Made by a program: the position numbers and the translations under genes
The notes under the pieces: generated by a model
Told to the model about the DNA's origin: nothing
Databases searched by the model: none
The model's input: only the letters and a program-made list of their open reading frames with translations
Part shown: piece by piece, positions 35,231 through 43,714 of the stretch
Layout of the letters: each line of letters begins with the position of its first letter
Numbering within the stretch: position 1 is the stretch's first letter
DNA from: CAVTLG01 sp963802635
GTDB taxonomy: Bacteria > Chloroflexota > Ktedonobacteria > Ktedonobacterales > Ktedonobacteraceae
Direction: 5' to 3'
Length of the DNA: 64,000 bases
Assembly (NCBI GenBank): GCA_963802635.1
Contig: CAWDJJ010000003.1
Location: 1 to 64,000 of the forward strand

Positions 35231-36666
35231 CAACAATGAATTGCTTCGCATGGTTGATCTGTTATTTTATAGGTCTGTTTTGCCAGGCGATAGGCCAGGT
35301 CTACCATCATTGCGTATGCATCGTCTTCGTCAATGACACCTTGCACAACCAGTCCAGCCAGCCAATCGGCGCTGACACGACGCCATACATCATGGCGTGC
35401 TGGAATAGAAGGATAGGCGCGTGTATCGTCGTTAAAGCCAGCCGTATTGTAGAGGCTAGCCGTCTCCACCACCGCATCCAGATAGCGCCGCATGCCCTGC
35501 ACACTGTCAAAAAACCACCAGGGAGGTCCCAGGCGTACAATGGGATAATGACCGGCCAGCGGCGCGAGTTCGCGACTATAGGTTGTCTCGTCGAGATTAA
35601 ACAGGATCAGCGTTAAGTTACATGTGTGCCCAAAGCGATCCAGCAGCGGCTTCAGATTGCGTGTAAACTCACTGGCAGTGGGTATATCTGCGCCCATGTC
35701 ACGTCCAAATTGTTCAAAAATCGCCGGATTATGGTCGCGATAGCTGCCAACGTGTAGCTGCATCACCAGACCATCCTCGACACTCATACGCGCCATCTCG
35801 ATCAACATATGCCCGGTGAAGCGCCGCGTATCCTCCCGACTCGCATCGCCTTGCAGCGCGCGCCGGAAAATCGCATCAGCTTCGCGTTCACTGAGGTGTT
35901 CCGTATAGGCAGTCAAGGCTGCGTGGTCGGTAGCCGTTGCGCCCATCTGCTTGAAAAAGTGCCGTCGTTGCTCAAGCGCAGCAATGTACGAGCGATAATC
36001 CGTAACATCCACACCAGATACCTGGCTCAAACGTTGGATCTGCTCAGCGTAATCGGCCTGGATGTTGACAACTGCGTCCGGGCGCAACGTTGGCAGGATA
36101 CGCCCGGACCAGCCGGAAGCGCGGATCTGCTGATGCTCTTCCAGCGTAGCGGTAGCTGCGTCGGTCGTTGCCAGCACCTCAATATGAAAGCGTTCAAATA
36201 AACGGCGCGGCTGGAATTCTGGACGCTGCAATTGCGCACTGATCGCGTCATAAATGCTTTGCGCGTTTGCTGAAGAAATTTTCTCGCTGATACCAAAGAT
36301 ATCGTGCAGTTCATCGCTCAGCCAGAGGCTGGTTGGTGTGCCACGAAAGAGATACCAGTGGTCACAGACGAGTTGCCAGATTTTGCGATGGTCCTTTTCC
36401 ACCGCCGCACCGTCTTTGCGTGGAATGCCTAGCGCTTCCAGTGGGATGCCCTGTGAGTAGAGCATGCGGAAAACATAGTGGTCAGGGATAATCAACAGAT
36501 CAACAGGCGTCCCCCAGTTATAGTGAGAAGCAGCCAGTAAGCGTGGGTCCACATGTCCATGAGGACAGATGAGCGCCACATCTTTTACCGAGGCATACAA
36601 ATTACGGGCAACCTGCCGCTGCGCTACATCCGGCGCAAAATAGCGATCTTCTCGTGCGAACGTCAT
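35230..36666 (-). CDS. uxaC: Uronate (glucuronate/galacturonate) isomerase
   Basis: 478 residues. It converts D-glucuronate to D-fructuronate or D-galacturonate to D-tagaturonate. UxaC signatures are ALICPHGHVDPRLLA (metal-binding HxH), PDHYVFRMLYSQGIPLEALG, HIEVLATTDAATATLEEH, PTLRPDAVVN, MQLHVGSYRDHNP and PIVRLGPPWWFFDSVQGMRRY. The frame is open from 36759, but ATG 36666 (MTFAREDRYFAPD) matches the family start. Sequence after the stop is the orphan glycerate kinase 5' end, so the pair was probably once an operon for hexuronate use. No other hexuronate genes are in the window. Confidence 0.92.
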   Translation of the reverse strand: MTFAREDRYFAPDVAQRQVARNLYASVKDVALICPHGHVDPRLLAASHYNWGTPVDLLIIPDHYVFRMLYSQGIPLEALGIPRKDGAAVEKDHRKIWQLVCDHWYLFRGTPTSLWLSDELHDIFGISEKISSANAQSIYDAISAQLQRPEFQPRRLFERFHIEVLATTDAATATLEEHQQIRASGWSGRILPTLRPDAVVNIQADYAEQIQRLSQVSGVDVTDYRSYIAALEQRRHFFKQMGATATDHAALTAYTEHLSEREADAIFRRALQGDASREDTRRFTGHMLIEMARMSVEDGLVMQLHVGSYRDHNPAIFEQFGRDMGADIPTASEFTRNLKPLLDRFGHTCNLTLILFNLDETTYSRELAPLAGHYPIVRLGPPWWFFDSVQGMRRYLDAVVETASLYNTAGFNDDTRAYPSIPARHDVWRRVSADWLAGLVVQGVIDEDDAYAMMVDLAYRLAKQTYKITDQPCEAIHC

Positions 36667-36841
36667 ACCTATAGGTAATCCTTCCCAGGAAAAATAAGCA
36701 ATCAAAGGACAGGAGAACGCCATTGCGATAGCGTGTCGTAATACACATTCTACCTTCAATTGTAATCAGTTCGCCAAACACAGTGCAATCACGCAGATAG
36801 CCTGTCTCCTACTCCGTGGCCTGGTACAGATCTAGCACTTT

Positions 36842-37348
36842 TTAGCCTCGCACAAGCGACGAGAGGTAGTAGCCATCTTTTCGCGCACGGATAGTAAATC
36901 CGAACTCTTCCAACTTCTGGCGTAAGCTAAAGAGCGCGTTATAAACGCCGCGCATCGTTCTGCGCTTTGTTCCTTGCGCATCTGCGGCATAGAGACGCAA
37001 ACGGTACTCTTCTACAAGGCAATTCCAGTCAGATAGCGTACTTTCTCGTGTAGGAAAGATAGCTCCCAGCAGTATGTCGTAGTTACTGTGATAGCTTGCC
37101 TGTAATACTTCATGAGGACAATACGATGGAGATGCCAATAAAGGTAAGAGCACGCGCATTTCAGTATCAGTGAGTACTCTCTGCACTACAATACCCTGGT
37201 GGTGTTGATTGCTCTTAGCGATTAAAGATATGATAAACATCGAAATATTAACCAGGAGCACACGTTCTGGTAGAATATCACCCAGGTCAAAATGATAGAT
37301 ACGGTCGTTTTCTTGCTCTTTTGTACGAACTGGCGTACTTTGATACAT
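36842..37348 (-). CDS. Putative winged-helix DNA-binding regulator next to the polyketide cluster
   Basis: 168 residues. The C-terminal ~100 residues (MRVLLPLLASP, YDILLGAIFP, TMRGVYNALFSLRQKLEEFG, FTIRARKDGYYL) resemble the OmpR-type winged helix: a recognition-helix segment LRQKLEEFGF and a wing ending GYYL. The N-terminal 55 residues contain a hydrophobic stretch (VLLVNISMFIISLIA) that may be a core strand/helix or a weak membrane segment. No receiver or kinase domain is present. It is divergent from the cluster and is the nearest candidate to bind the duplicated palindrome at 37734-37757 and 43287-43310; this link is inference. Confidence 0.5.
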   Translation of the reverse strand: MYQSTPVRTKEQENDRIYHFDLGDILPERVLLVNISMFIISLIAKSNQHHQGIVVQRVLTDTEMRVLLPLLASPSYCPHEVLQASYHSNYDILLGAIFPTRESTLSDWNCLVEEYRLRLYAADAQGTKRRTMRGVYNALFSLRQKLEEFGFTIRARKDGYYLSSLVRG

Positions 37349-37733
37349 ACGCTTTTTTTACCCTTCCTTAGCTTCCAATTTTTGCACAAGGATGATCCAT
37401 GCCTCTATTCCAGATGCTCCCCTGCTTCCGGAATAGCCGCTCTTTTGAAGAAGCGTGGAATGAAAATATAGCCTTGACGGATATGTAAATCATACTCAAA
37501 ATAAAGACCATTTGCAATATGATAGGGCCCATATTGAAGATATTTGAGGCAGAAAAAGCCACATTGCTACATAATGCGCATCGATCTTCTCTCTTTTTAT
37601 CCAAACAAATTTGCATCTATGTAACAATAATAGAGAAAACTTATTATTTGCTGCATAAGAATAATAAAAAGTGCATTAAAAATACATAATACTGATAATA
37701 TCCTTTGTGCGAATATGGCAAAACCGTTCTGGA

Positions 37734-37757
37734 AAGTTCTTGGATTTTAAAGAACTT
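37734..37757. promoter_or_regulatory. Candidate operator: perfect 8-bp inverted repeat
   Basis: AAGTTCTT (37734-37741), 8-base spacer, AAGAACTT (37750-37757). It ends 4 bases before the -35 box at 37762, a position typical of an activator site. The same 24 bases occur at 43287-43310. Confidence 0.7.
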
Positions 37758-37761
37758 CCAC

Positions 37762-37791
37762 GTGACAGTTAGGATATCTTTTAGCTATACT
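37762..37791 (+). promoter_or_regulatory. Sigma-70-like promoter of the first KS operon
   Basis: GTGACA (37762-37767), 18-base spacer, TATACT (37786-37791). The boxes and the spacer length are preserved in copy 2 even though the spacer sequence differs at several bases, which supports function. Confidence 0.65.
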
Positions 37792-38278
37792 TGAGAATAG
37801 GAATAAAGAAGAGGTAAGAGTGAGCACAGAGGGCATGTAGGGAAGCATTGTGTAGTTAATTTTATGTACAACGTTGTTATAAGATCCCTCTATAGCTATA
37901 TTCCCTTCTTTCGCCACGATGTCAAGCGTGCGCAAAGTAGATGAATTCCTCGTCGATTCTGGCTATGCGACATTCGCACACTGCGATCTCTGTTCTGCAG
38001 TAACAAAGTGCGACTTCAAAAAGCCCGATTGTTGGAATGACGTGATCTATGCTGCAATCAAGATTATGGCAACAAATGGTAGTATTGCTAAAAGCTTATC
38101 AACCGTACACAGTAGTCATAATTCTGTAGTGAATCCCCTTATGCAAGTAAATCCCCCATTACGGCAATAGTCCATCGAAAATGTTAGACTGCATCACCCC
38201 ATCATCATTGAGGTGCTTTTGATCATGGCTGAATTGCGCAAAGTTCGTCTGACTAATGCTAGGTAAGGAGAAGAAACT

Positions 38279-39565
38279 ATGGGTAGAAGAGTCGTTATTA
38301 CAGGAATGGGCGTGGTTAGTCCTCTTGGAAACACGATAGACGCTTTTTGGCATGGATTGCTCTCTGGTCATTCTGGTGTAAAGTCGCTCAGGGATATCAC
38401 ACATTGTGATCTCTTCGAGCGCCTTGGAGCCGAGTTTGCCTCACAGGTGATTGCGGAAGTGGAGCATTTCGAAGAAGCTCAACAGTTACCTGATCATATT
38501 CGTCAACGTGATCGCTATGTGCAATTCGCAGTAGCAGCAGCGTTGCAAGCAGTGAGTGATGCTCGTCTGAATAGCTCATCTGCTGTTGTACATGACGACT
38601 GGGGCATTGCATTTACCACCGCTGTTGGGTCAGCGCAAGCCGCAGAAACTATCTATTGTCTGGCGACGCAAGATGGAACCAAGGTGGTTGATCCCGCGCA
38701 GATCCCAGCCGAGTTTTATTTGGATTGGGATTGCAATACCCCGACCACCCTTCTTGCCCAGTTGCTTGATGTGCATGGACCATGCGATACGATATCTTCT
38801 GCCTGTGCCAGTGGTGTGGATGTGATTGGATACGCCTATGAGTCGATACGAGACGGTGATGCGACGATTATGCTTGCAGGAGCCAGCGAAGCTCCCCTTG
38901 CTCCTACCAGATTTGGGGCGTGCGACATCATCCATTGCTTAGCAACGGGCTTCAACGACCAGCCCCAGCGGGCATCGCGTCCATTTGACATAAAGCGTAG
39001 TGGTTTTGTGATGGGTGAGGGGGCTGGAGCCTTTCTGTTGGAAGAGCGAGAGCACGCTATCAGCCGTGGGGCTCACATCTATGCAGAAATCAGTGGCTTT
39101 GGCTTGACGAGCAACGCTACGCACATGATTAGCCTCAAGCCAACGGTAGCTCCTCACTTAACACGTGCAATGAAGCAAGCGATGAGCGGAGCCGGAGTAA
39201 CAGCCGAGGATATTCACTATGTGAATCCGCATGCCAGCTCAACCAGTCAAAACGATCAAACCGAGACCAGAGCTCTCAAGGAAACACTGGGAAAGCATGC
39301 CTACGAAGTTCCGCTCAGCGCGACGAAATCAGAGATGGGCCATTCTCTTGCTACTTCCGGTTTCTTTGGCGCGATGGTGGCAGCGCTGAGCATGGCGGAA
39401 GGCATGATCCACCCTACGATCAACTTTGAAGAGCCTGATCCTCTATGCGATCTAGATTATGTACCCCATAAAGCTCGCCCGTTTACTGGAACTGGTTCTC
39501 TTGTCATGGCAAGCGGATTTTCGGGTACCCATGCCGCTTTAGTGTTACAAAAAGCAGAGAGGTAA
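38279..39565 (+). CDS. Type II PKS ketosynthase alpha (KS-alpha), pair 1
   Basis: 428 residues, thiolase-fold ketosynthase that would extend the polyketide chain with its KS-beta partner. It starts RRVVITGMGVVSPLG. The active-site Cys is C176 in ISSACASGVDVIGY. The two catalytic histidines are H318 (YVNPHASSTSQND, where most KS have NAHGTST) and H355 (ATKSEMGHSLATSG, with K350). The start follows AAGGAG. The next gene starts 2 bases after its stop, the usual coupled KS-alpha/KS-beta arrangement. FabF of fatty-acid synthesis is a possible alternative, but the pairing with a Cys-less partner and the cluster context favour type II PKS. Confidence 0.88.
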   Translation: MGRRVVITGMGVVSPLGNTIDAFWHGLLSGHSGVKSLRDITHCDLFERLGAEFASQVIAEVEHFEEAQQLPDHIRQRDRYVQFAVAAALQAVSDARLNSSSAVVHDDWGIAFTTAVGSAQAAETIYCLATQDGTKVVDPAQIPAEFYLDWDCNTPTTLLAQLLDVHGPCDTISSACASGVDVIGYAYESIRDGDATIMLAGASEAPLAPTRFGACDIIHCLATGFNDQPQRASRPFDIKRSGFVMGEGAGAFLLEEREHAISRGAHIYAEISGFGLTSNATHMISLKPTVAPHLTRAMKQAMSGAGVTAEDIHYVNPHASSTSQNDQTETRALKETLGKHAYEVPLSATKSEMGHSLATSGFFGAMVAALSMAEGMIHPTINFEEPDPLCDLDYVPHKARPFTGTGSLVMASGFSGTHAALVLQKAER

Positions 39566-39567
39566 GT

Positions 39568-40833
39568 ATGATCAAGCGAAGCGTAGCTATCACTGGAATC
39601 GGGACTCTTACACCAGCAGGGAGAGGCACTGAAGCACTGTGGGCGTCCACTTCTTCCCGTCACACCTGCCTGCGTCAAATCGATAAAGATAAATATTTCG
39701 ATCCTTCCAGTTATGCCTGTCAGGTAGCTGGTCAAGTGCCTGCCTTCAGTGAGCCACGCGTACTGACAGATGCGTTGATGGCACAAACAGATCGTTGTTC
39801 GCAAATGGCCTTAATTGCCGTACTAGACGCTCTCGATGTGGCAAGACTGCCCATAGATTTCCGCGCCGGGGATTCGCCTGTCGCCGCGGTACGGGTGTCG
39901 CTCACGGTTGCTACCATTGCCGCCGGGTGGCCCTATATTGAGCGCGAGATGCATAATCTCTGGACCAGGGGCGTGGGGTCCATGGACCGCTACTGCCTCA
40001 CTGCCGGTTTTCTTGCCGGACCCCAAGGGCATATAAGCATTTTATTTGGTGTAGAAGGGCGTACGCGAACGTTTGTCTCCGAGCGAGCAAGTGGTGCTCA
40101 TGCGCTCATTGAAGGGGCCAAAGCTATCCAGCGCGGAGACGCAGATATTGTCATCGCAGGTGGAACCGAAGCTCCACTCACTCCACTCACATGGGGAGCC
40201 TATCAGGCTTTTAACATGCTCCAGCCAACATCTCAGTCGTCGGTTCACGAGTATCAACCTTCGGCTCAGCAGCACACAGGGATGTTCATTGGCGAAGGTA
40301 GTACGTTTCTTATCCTTGAAGAGCGCGAGCACGCCCTGCGCAGGGGTGTTCCCATCCTGGCTGAAATTAGTGGGTGGGGGCGAGGCACCGACCCACATCC
40401 TTTAGAAGGATTGAGCAAAGAAGAAGCAAGAAGACAGCCAGGCAGGGGACTCATGCAAGCCATTCACACCAGTTTAGCGCAAGCAGACATCCAACCAACT
40501 GCTATCGATGTCTTATTGCCTGGTGGTCCTGCTCTTGTAGAAGAGGATGCCGCGGAAGAAGCTGCCATAAGCGACCTGTTTGAACCGTCTCTTCCCATTG
40601 TTACTCCCAAGGTTACTCTCGGGCATTTGCTAAGTGCGGCAACTGCGACGGATGTAGCTATCGCTGCATTGGCGCTTGATCGTCAGGTGATCCCTCCAAC
40701 TCAAGATGCGCTATGGCGCTCTGATTTCAAGAATAGTGGTGAACGGCTAGATTCTCCCATGAGGCATGTACTCATCCTTTCTAGTGGGTTAGGAGGTATG
40801 CATACCAGTCTTATCGTGAGTAAAGCCGCGTAG
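39568..40833 (+). CDS. Type II PKS ketosynthase beta / chain-length-factor homologue, pair 1
   Basis: 421 residues, KS fold (RSVAITGIGTLTPAGRGTEALW). The active-site Cys is replaced by Arg, R173, in TFVSERASGAHALIEGA. The first catalytic His region is lost (VLLPGGPALVEEDA instead of NAHGTST). KLG-type sequence remains in TPKVTLGHLLSAATATD. This is the pattern of a chain-length factor, which dimerises with KS-alpha and helps set chain length, but classical CLFs carry Gln at this position. It is coupled to the preceding KS-alpha (2-base gap, AGAGAGG upstream). Confidence 0.85.
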   Translation: MIKRSVAITGIGTLTPAGRGTEALWASTSSRHTCLRQIDKDKYFDPSSYACQVAGQVPAFSEPRVLTDALMAQTDRCSQMALIAVLDALDVARLPIDFRAGDSPVAAVRVSLTVATIAAGWPYIEREMHNLWTRGVGSMDRYCLTAGFLAGPQGHISILFGVEGRTRTFVSERASGAHALIEGAKAIQRGDADIVIAGGTEAPLTPLTWGAYQAFNMLQPTSQSSVHEYQPSAQQHTGMFIGEGSTFLILEEREHALRRGVPILAEISGWGRGTDPHPLEGLSKEEARRQPGRGLMQAIHTSLAQADIQPTAIDVLLPGGPALVEEDAAEEAAISDLFEPSLPIVTPKVTLGHLLSAATATDVAIAALALDRQVIPPTQDALWRSDFKNSGERLDSPMRHVLILSSGLGGMHTSLIVSKAA

Positions 40834-40861
40834 CTCTTGCGAACGCATTTCGCTGTGAGAG

Positions 40862-40888
40862 CAGGAGGTTGCAGTGCAGCACCTCCTG
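40862..40888 (+). terminator. Possible terminator hairpin after KS pair 1
   Basis: CAGGAGGT (40862-40869) is perfectly inverted as ACCTCCTG (40881-40888) with an 11-base loop, 28 bases after the KS-beta stop. No T-run follows, so it may be a Rho-assisted or attenuating hairpin rather than an intrinsic terminator. Confidence 0.4.
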
Positions 40889-41320
40889 TGCCATTCAGGC
40901 ATGGAGAGATGAGAAACCTGCTAAATATGTCATAGTAATATTTCGATATCTTTGCTCTTCCTTACTATAGAAAAAGGTCATTTCTTTATACTCTCTTTAT
41001 TGATATTTGCGCATGTTTATGTTAGAGTTACTTTGAGGCTGGAAGAGTTCTGCTCAGAAATTGTTGAGCAAGTAAAACAGTAAGATCACCTTTTGCTCTC
41101 TTCGCAAGCATTTCTCGACAAAGATGAGTATTTAATTTCGCGTGACTAACTTGCGACCTATCCGCATCGTTACGATGAAATAGCAATCTAGGCCCGTATA
41201 GCATAGAAAGTGACGTGTGTATTTTTATTTTTCTTTGGAGAATGTGTGCAAAAATTGCTAAACGTTATACGTTCCCATTGAACTCTTCTGACTGATTAAA
41301 AACGTCGACAGGGGTACTTA

Positions 41321-41380
41321 AGGTAGTGTTTGGTTTCAGCTCACTCCTGACGAAACGTGTGCGCGCTCCAAACACTATCT
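41321..41380. repeat. Dispersed dyad element, copy 2 (13-bp inverted repeat)
   Basis: AGGTAGTGTTTGG (41321-41333) against CCAAACACTATCT (41368-41380), one G:T mismatch. GTGTGCGCG precedes the right arm as in copy 1 at 12725-12774. It lies 30 bases before the start of the membrane-protein gene and could be its operator, or a mobile palindromic repeat. Confidence 0.5.
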
Positions 41381-41410
41381 GAGAATGAGGTCAAATAAAG
41401 AGGTTCAGTT

Positions 41411-42553
41411 ATGAATAATCTCTCTACATCTCCGAACGTTCCACAAAGAGAATCACAAATATCTTTGCATCTCGCCCAGCAGCGTCAGAGTTCTACATCC
41501 CCTCGGGGATTCGCTTATCTTATCCAATTGTGGTATTGGATTTCCTCTCCTCCTGAGCCAGGTGCTTCGGCCTCTTTTGAAGAGAGGGAACTGTTTCGTC
41601 GTGGGCGAACAGGTAGTCGAATTACCATCTTCCTTTACATTCTGGTGTTCCTATCCTTTCCAGCAGCGGCTGCCGGGTCTAACTCTTTGCTTGTCGCTAT
41701 CCTTATCATCGACTTATTTGTATTAACATTTGCGATAGTACTCAACCGTTTCAGAAGGGTCAGTGCTGCGGGCATCATGGTTGTGCTCTGTATGGCTGCG
41801 AGCCCCACCGTTAATATTTTAACGACCCCTGGCGGTGTGAACACGAGCGCTCTGCCCATTTTTGGTCTCCTCGTGGTTCCATTGATGTGTGCGGTTTCCT
41901 TTCTGCCTGCGTGGTGGGTCTTTGTGGTCGGAGCAGCGAATTGTCTCTTTGCGCTGTATGCCTTGAAGGTTCTGCCTAGCTCAGGAGAGTTGCATCAAGT
42001 GCTCAATACTGCCTTTCCCGGTATCTTTATTCCGATAGTCATTGGTCAGGTGCTGGTGTCAATCGTTGCATTTCTATGGGTGAGTGGTGCGACACAGGCG
42101 CTGCGGCGAGCCGACCGCGCTGAGGTGATTGTTAAATTGGAAGCGGATGAGATCAAGCGTCAAGAAGCACAAATTGAAATAAGCAAGCAGGTTGAGGATG
42201 GCATTCAACAAATTCTGACGACGCTGAATAGTGTTGTTGCTCAGAACGATTTTGCGATGCGCGTGCCATTAAAGCAGGAAAACATTCTCTGGCGAGTTGG
42301 AAGGTCTATTAACAACTTACTGGCGCGATTACAGGGGCTTAAACGCGATCACGAGGAATTGAAAAGAACACACGCAGTTGCTACTGTCATTGCCGAATAT
42401 ATGAAAGAGGGACAGCCAATCAAACTAGAAACCTGGACAGGAACTGCTTTTGATCCGATTATTATGGCATACAATAAGCAGATACAGAAGGTCTCGGTTC
42501 CCCTGGCGAAAAGCCGGTCAACGACTACTAATTATAGTAAAACCATGAAGTGA
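41411..42553 (+). CDS. Six-helix membrane protein with HAMP-like cytoplasmic region, paralogue A
   Basis: 380 residues. After a polar N terminus of about 60 residues, five or six hydrophobic segments span residues 75-235 (for example ILVFLSFPAAAAG, LLVAILIIDLFVLTFAIVL, WWVFVVGAANCLFALYAL, IVIGQVLVSIVAFLWV). A charged coiled coil follows (ADRAEVIVKLEADEIKRQE) and then a HAMP-like stretch (QILTTLNSVVAQNDFAMRVP, WRVGRSINNLLARL). No kinase, cyclase or methyl-accepting domain follows; the tail is about 70 residues. It is clearly homologous to 53880-54986. It may be a sensor lacking an output domain, acting through partners. It lies between the two KS-containing operons. Function unknown. Confidence 0.7.
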   Translation: MNNLSTSPNVPQRESQISLHLAQQRQSSTSPRGFAYLIQLWYWISSPPEPGASASFEERELFRRGRTGSRITIFLYILVFLSFPAAAAGSNSLLVAILIIDLFVLTFAIVLNRFRRVSAAGIMVVLCMAASPTVNILTTPGGVNTSALPIFGLLVVPLMCAVSFLPAWWVFVVGAANCLFALYALKVLPSSGELHQVLNTAFPGIFIPIVIGQVLVSIVAFLWVSGATQALRRADRAEVIVKLEADEIKRQEAQIEISKQVEDGIQQILTTLNSVVAQNDFAMRVPLKQENILWRVGRSINNLLARLQGLKRDHEELKRTHAVATVIAEYMKEGQPIKLETWTGTAFDPIIMAYNKQIQKVSVPLAKSRSTTTNYSKTMK

Positions 42554-42635
42554 GAAATGTGCTGGCCTTTCCAGGATAAAAAGTGTGGACGCTCAGAGTG
42601 GATACACTCTGTGTAGGAATTCTCCGAACGACGAG

Positions 42636-42678
42636 GGGCTTTTCCGATTATTATTGGGATAGACATCTGGAAAAGCCC
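42636..42678. terminator. Bidirectional hairpin between convergent genes
   Basis: GGGCTTTTCC (42636-42645) inverted as GGAAAAGCCC (42669-42678) between the ends of the membrane-protein gene and the pentapeptide-repeat gene. The loop is 23 bases and no T-run is seen, so termination efficiency is uncertain. Confidence 0.45.
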
Positions 42679-42710
42679 AGGTCCCTCTATCTATGTATAC
42701 CTGGTGAGTC

Positions 42711-43166
42711 TCATCTTCTGAAGAGACCTCGGCCTCCATTCCCCTTTTTTGTTTTTGTAAGAATGGCCCCATCGAAATTTGTAGCTGTAAGATTTGCTCC
42801 ACTCAGATCGGCTCCACTCAGATCGGCTGCGCGCAGATTGGCATGGCTCAGATTAGAGCCTTGCATGTTTGCTCTTGTGCCATTGGCTCCTGTCAAGTCA
42901 GTATAGCTACAGTCTGCATTTCTCAAATCGGCAGAGACCAGGATTGCCAGCTTGAGATTTGCCGCTTTCAAGATTGCGTCCTGAAGCTTTGCCTCCGTAA
43001 GGTTAGCAAAGCTCAGGTCGGTCTGCGTGAAGTTTATGGAGTTTAGCTCAGCACGATGAAGGTTGGCTTTACTCAAATCTGGTTTTATCTCGGGATGTTG
43101 TTTTCTCCATTGATTCCAGTAAGTTGTTCCCTGTTTGAGAGCAGTAAGGTGGCTTGAATTCGCCAT
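42711..43166 (-). CDS. Pentapeptide-repeat protein
   Basis: 151 residues from ATG 43166 (AAAGGGGA upstream). After about 30 residues (LTALKQGTTYWNQWRKQ) the protein consists of pentapeptide repeats A(D/N)LXX: SKANLHRAELNSINF, TDLSFANLTEAKLQDA, SADLRNADCSYTDLTGA, ANLRAADLSGADLSGANL. These fold as a right-handed square beta-helix. Some family members (Qnr, MfpA) mimic DNA and protect gyrase from inhibitors, but many have no known role. Its place inside a polyketide cluster makes a resistance function worth testing. The Trp/Tyr-containing N-terminal segment is not typical of Qnr. Confidence 0.85.
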   Translation of the reverse strand: MANSSHLTALKQGTTYWNQWRKQHPEIKPDLSKANLHRAELNSINFTQTDLSFANLTEAKLQDAILKAANLKLAILVSADLRNADCSYTDLTGANGTRANMQGSNLSHANLRAADLSGADLSGANLTATNFDGAILTKTKKGNGGRGLFRR

Positions 43167-43286
43167 TGTTCTTTCCCCTTTCGCTTCGTATTGGTCCATT
43201 TATTATAGGCATAAACAATCAATATGGACAAGGAAAAAACCCTTCAGTAGAGCTTTTGACCTATTGAGTGAAGCTTATAGCCTGGA

Positions 43287-43310
43287 AAGTTCTTGGATTT
43301 TAAAGAACTT
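43287..43310. promoter_or_regulatory. Candidate operator, second copy
   Basis: AAGTTCTT (43287-43294), the same 8-base spacer as copy 1, AAGAACTT (43303-43310). It ends 4 bases before the -35 box at 43315. Confidence 0.7.
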
Positions 43311-43314
43311 CTGC

Positions 43315-43344
43315 GTGACAGTTAGGATACCTTTTCGCTATACT
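43315..43344 (+). promoter_or_regulatory. Sigma-70-like promoter of the second PKS operon
   Basis: GTGACA (43315-43320), 18-base spacer, TATACT (43339-43344), as in copy 1. Confidence 0.65.
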
Positions 43345-43714
43345 GAGAACAGGAATAAAGAAGAGGTAAGAGTGAGCACAGAGGGCATATAGGGAAGCAT
43401 TGTTTGGATTATTTTAATGACAATTGCATTATAAGACCCTTATAGGCCATGTTCTCTTATGTTACCGACATACGAAAGTTATGTGCAATCGCTCTTTTTG
43501 CTCATTACGTGCCATCGTATTGTTGCTGGAGAGCTTTCAGCGTTGAAAAACGAGATGCGGATCTCAAGCCGCATATTCCTTCTCTATGTCTGCGCATCAT
43601 TCTCACACTTTTCAATCAAACTTGCATGTATGTACCTGCAAACATGCCAAGTTTGTATCAGGCTGTTCCTGGTTGGTTTGCAATACGATCAAACAAGGAT
43701 GAGGAGAAACAGTA

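Larger units (their letters stand above)
37729..37892 (+). repeat. Duplicated promoter region, copy 1 (upstream of first KS pair)
   Basis: About 165 bases close to 43282-43447, with scattered substitutions and a one-base length difference. It contains an inverted repeat, a promoter and a conserved leader with GTGAGCACAGAGGGCAT then TAG. Conservation fades at 37860 onward. Both copies point into a biosynthetic operon. Confidence 0.92.
37349..38278. other. Long regulatory region between the regulator and the first KS gene
   Basis: 930 bases with only unconvincing open frames (37368-37616 minus, 37919-38170 plus). It contains promoter-region copy 1 (37729-37892) and then nearly 390 bases of leader before the first ketosynthase, whose own AAGGAG lies just upstream of ATG 38279. 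Confidence 0.6.
40834..41410. other. Intergenic region after KS pair 1
   Basis: 577 bases with no recognisable gene. It holds the hairpin at 40862-40888 and the dyad element at 41321-41380 directly upstream of the membrane-protein gene. Otherwise AT-rich. Confidence 0.4.
43282..43447 (+). repeat. Duplicated promoter region, copy 2 (upstream of second PKS operon)
   Basis: Near-identical to 37729-37892, including the palindrome, both promoter boxes and the GTGAGCACAGAGGGCAT leader followed by TAG. The two copies lie 5.55 kb apart in the same orientation. Confidence 0.92.
43167..43714. other. Regulatory region upstream of the second PKS operon
   Basis: 548 bases holding the divergent start of the pentapeptide gene, promoter-region copy 2 (43282-43447), and about 270 bases of leader before the methyltransferase. 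Open frames here (43449-43715, 43459-43956) overlap the downstream gene and look spurious. Confidence 0.55.

Noticed and set aside
37919..38170. 83-residue open frame upstream of the first KS gene
   Set aside because: No ribosome site, no recognisable pattern, and it lies in a leader/regulatory region.
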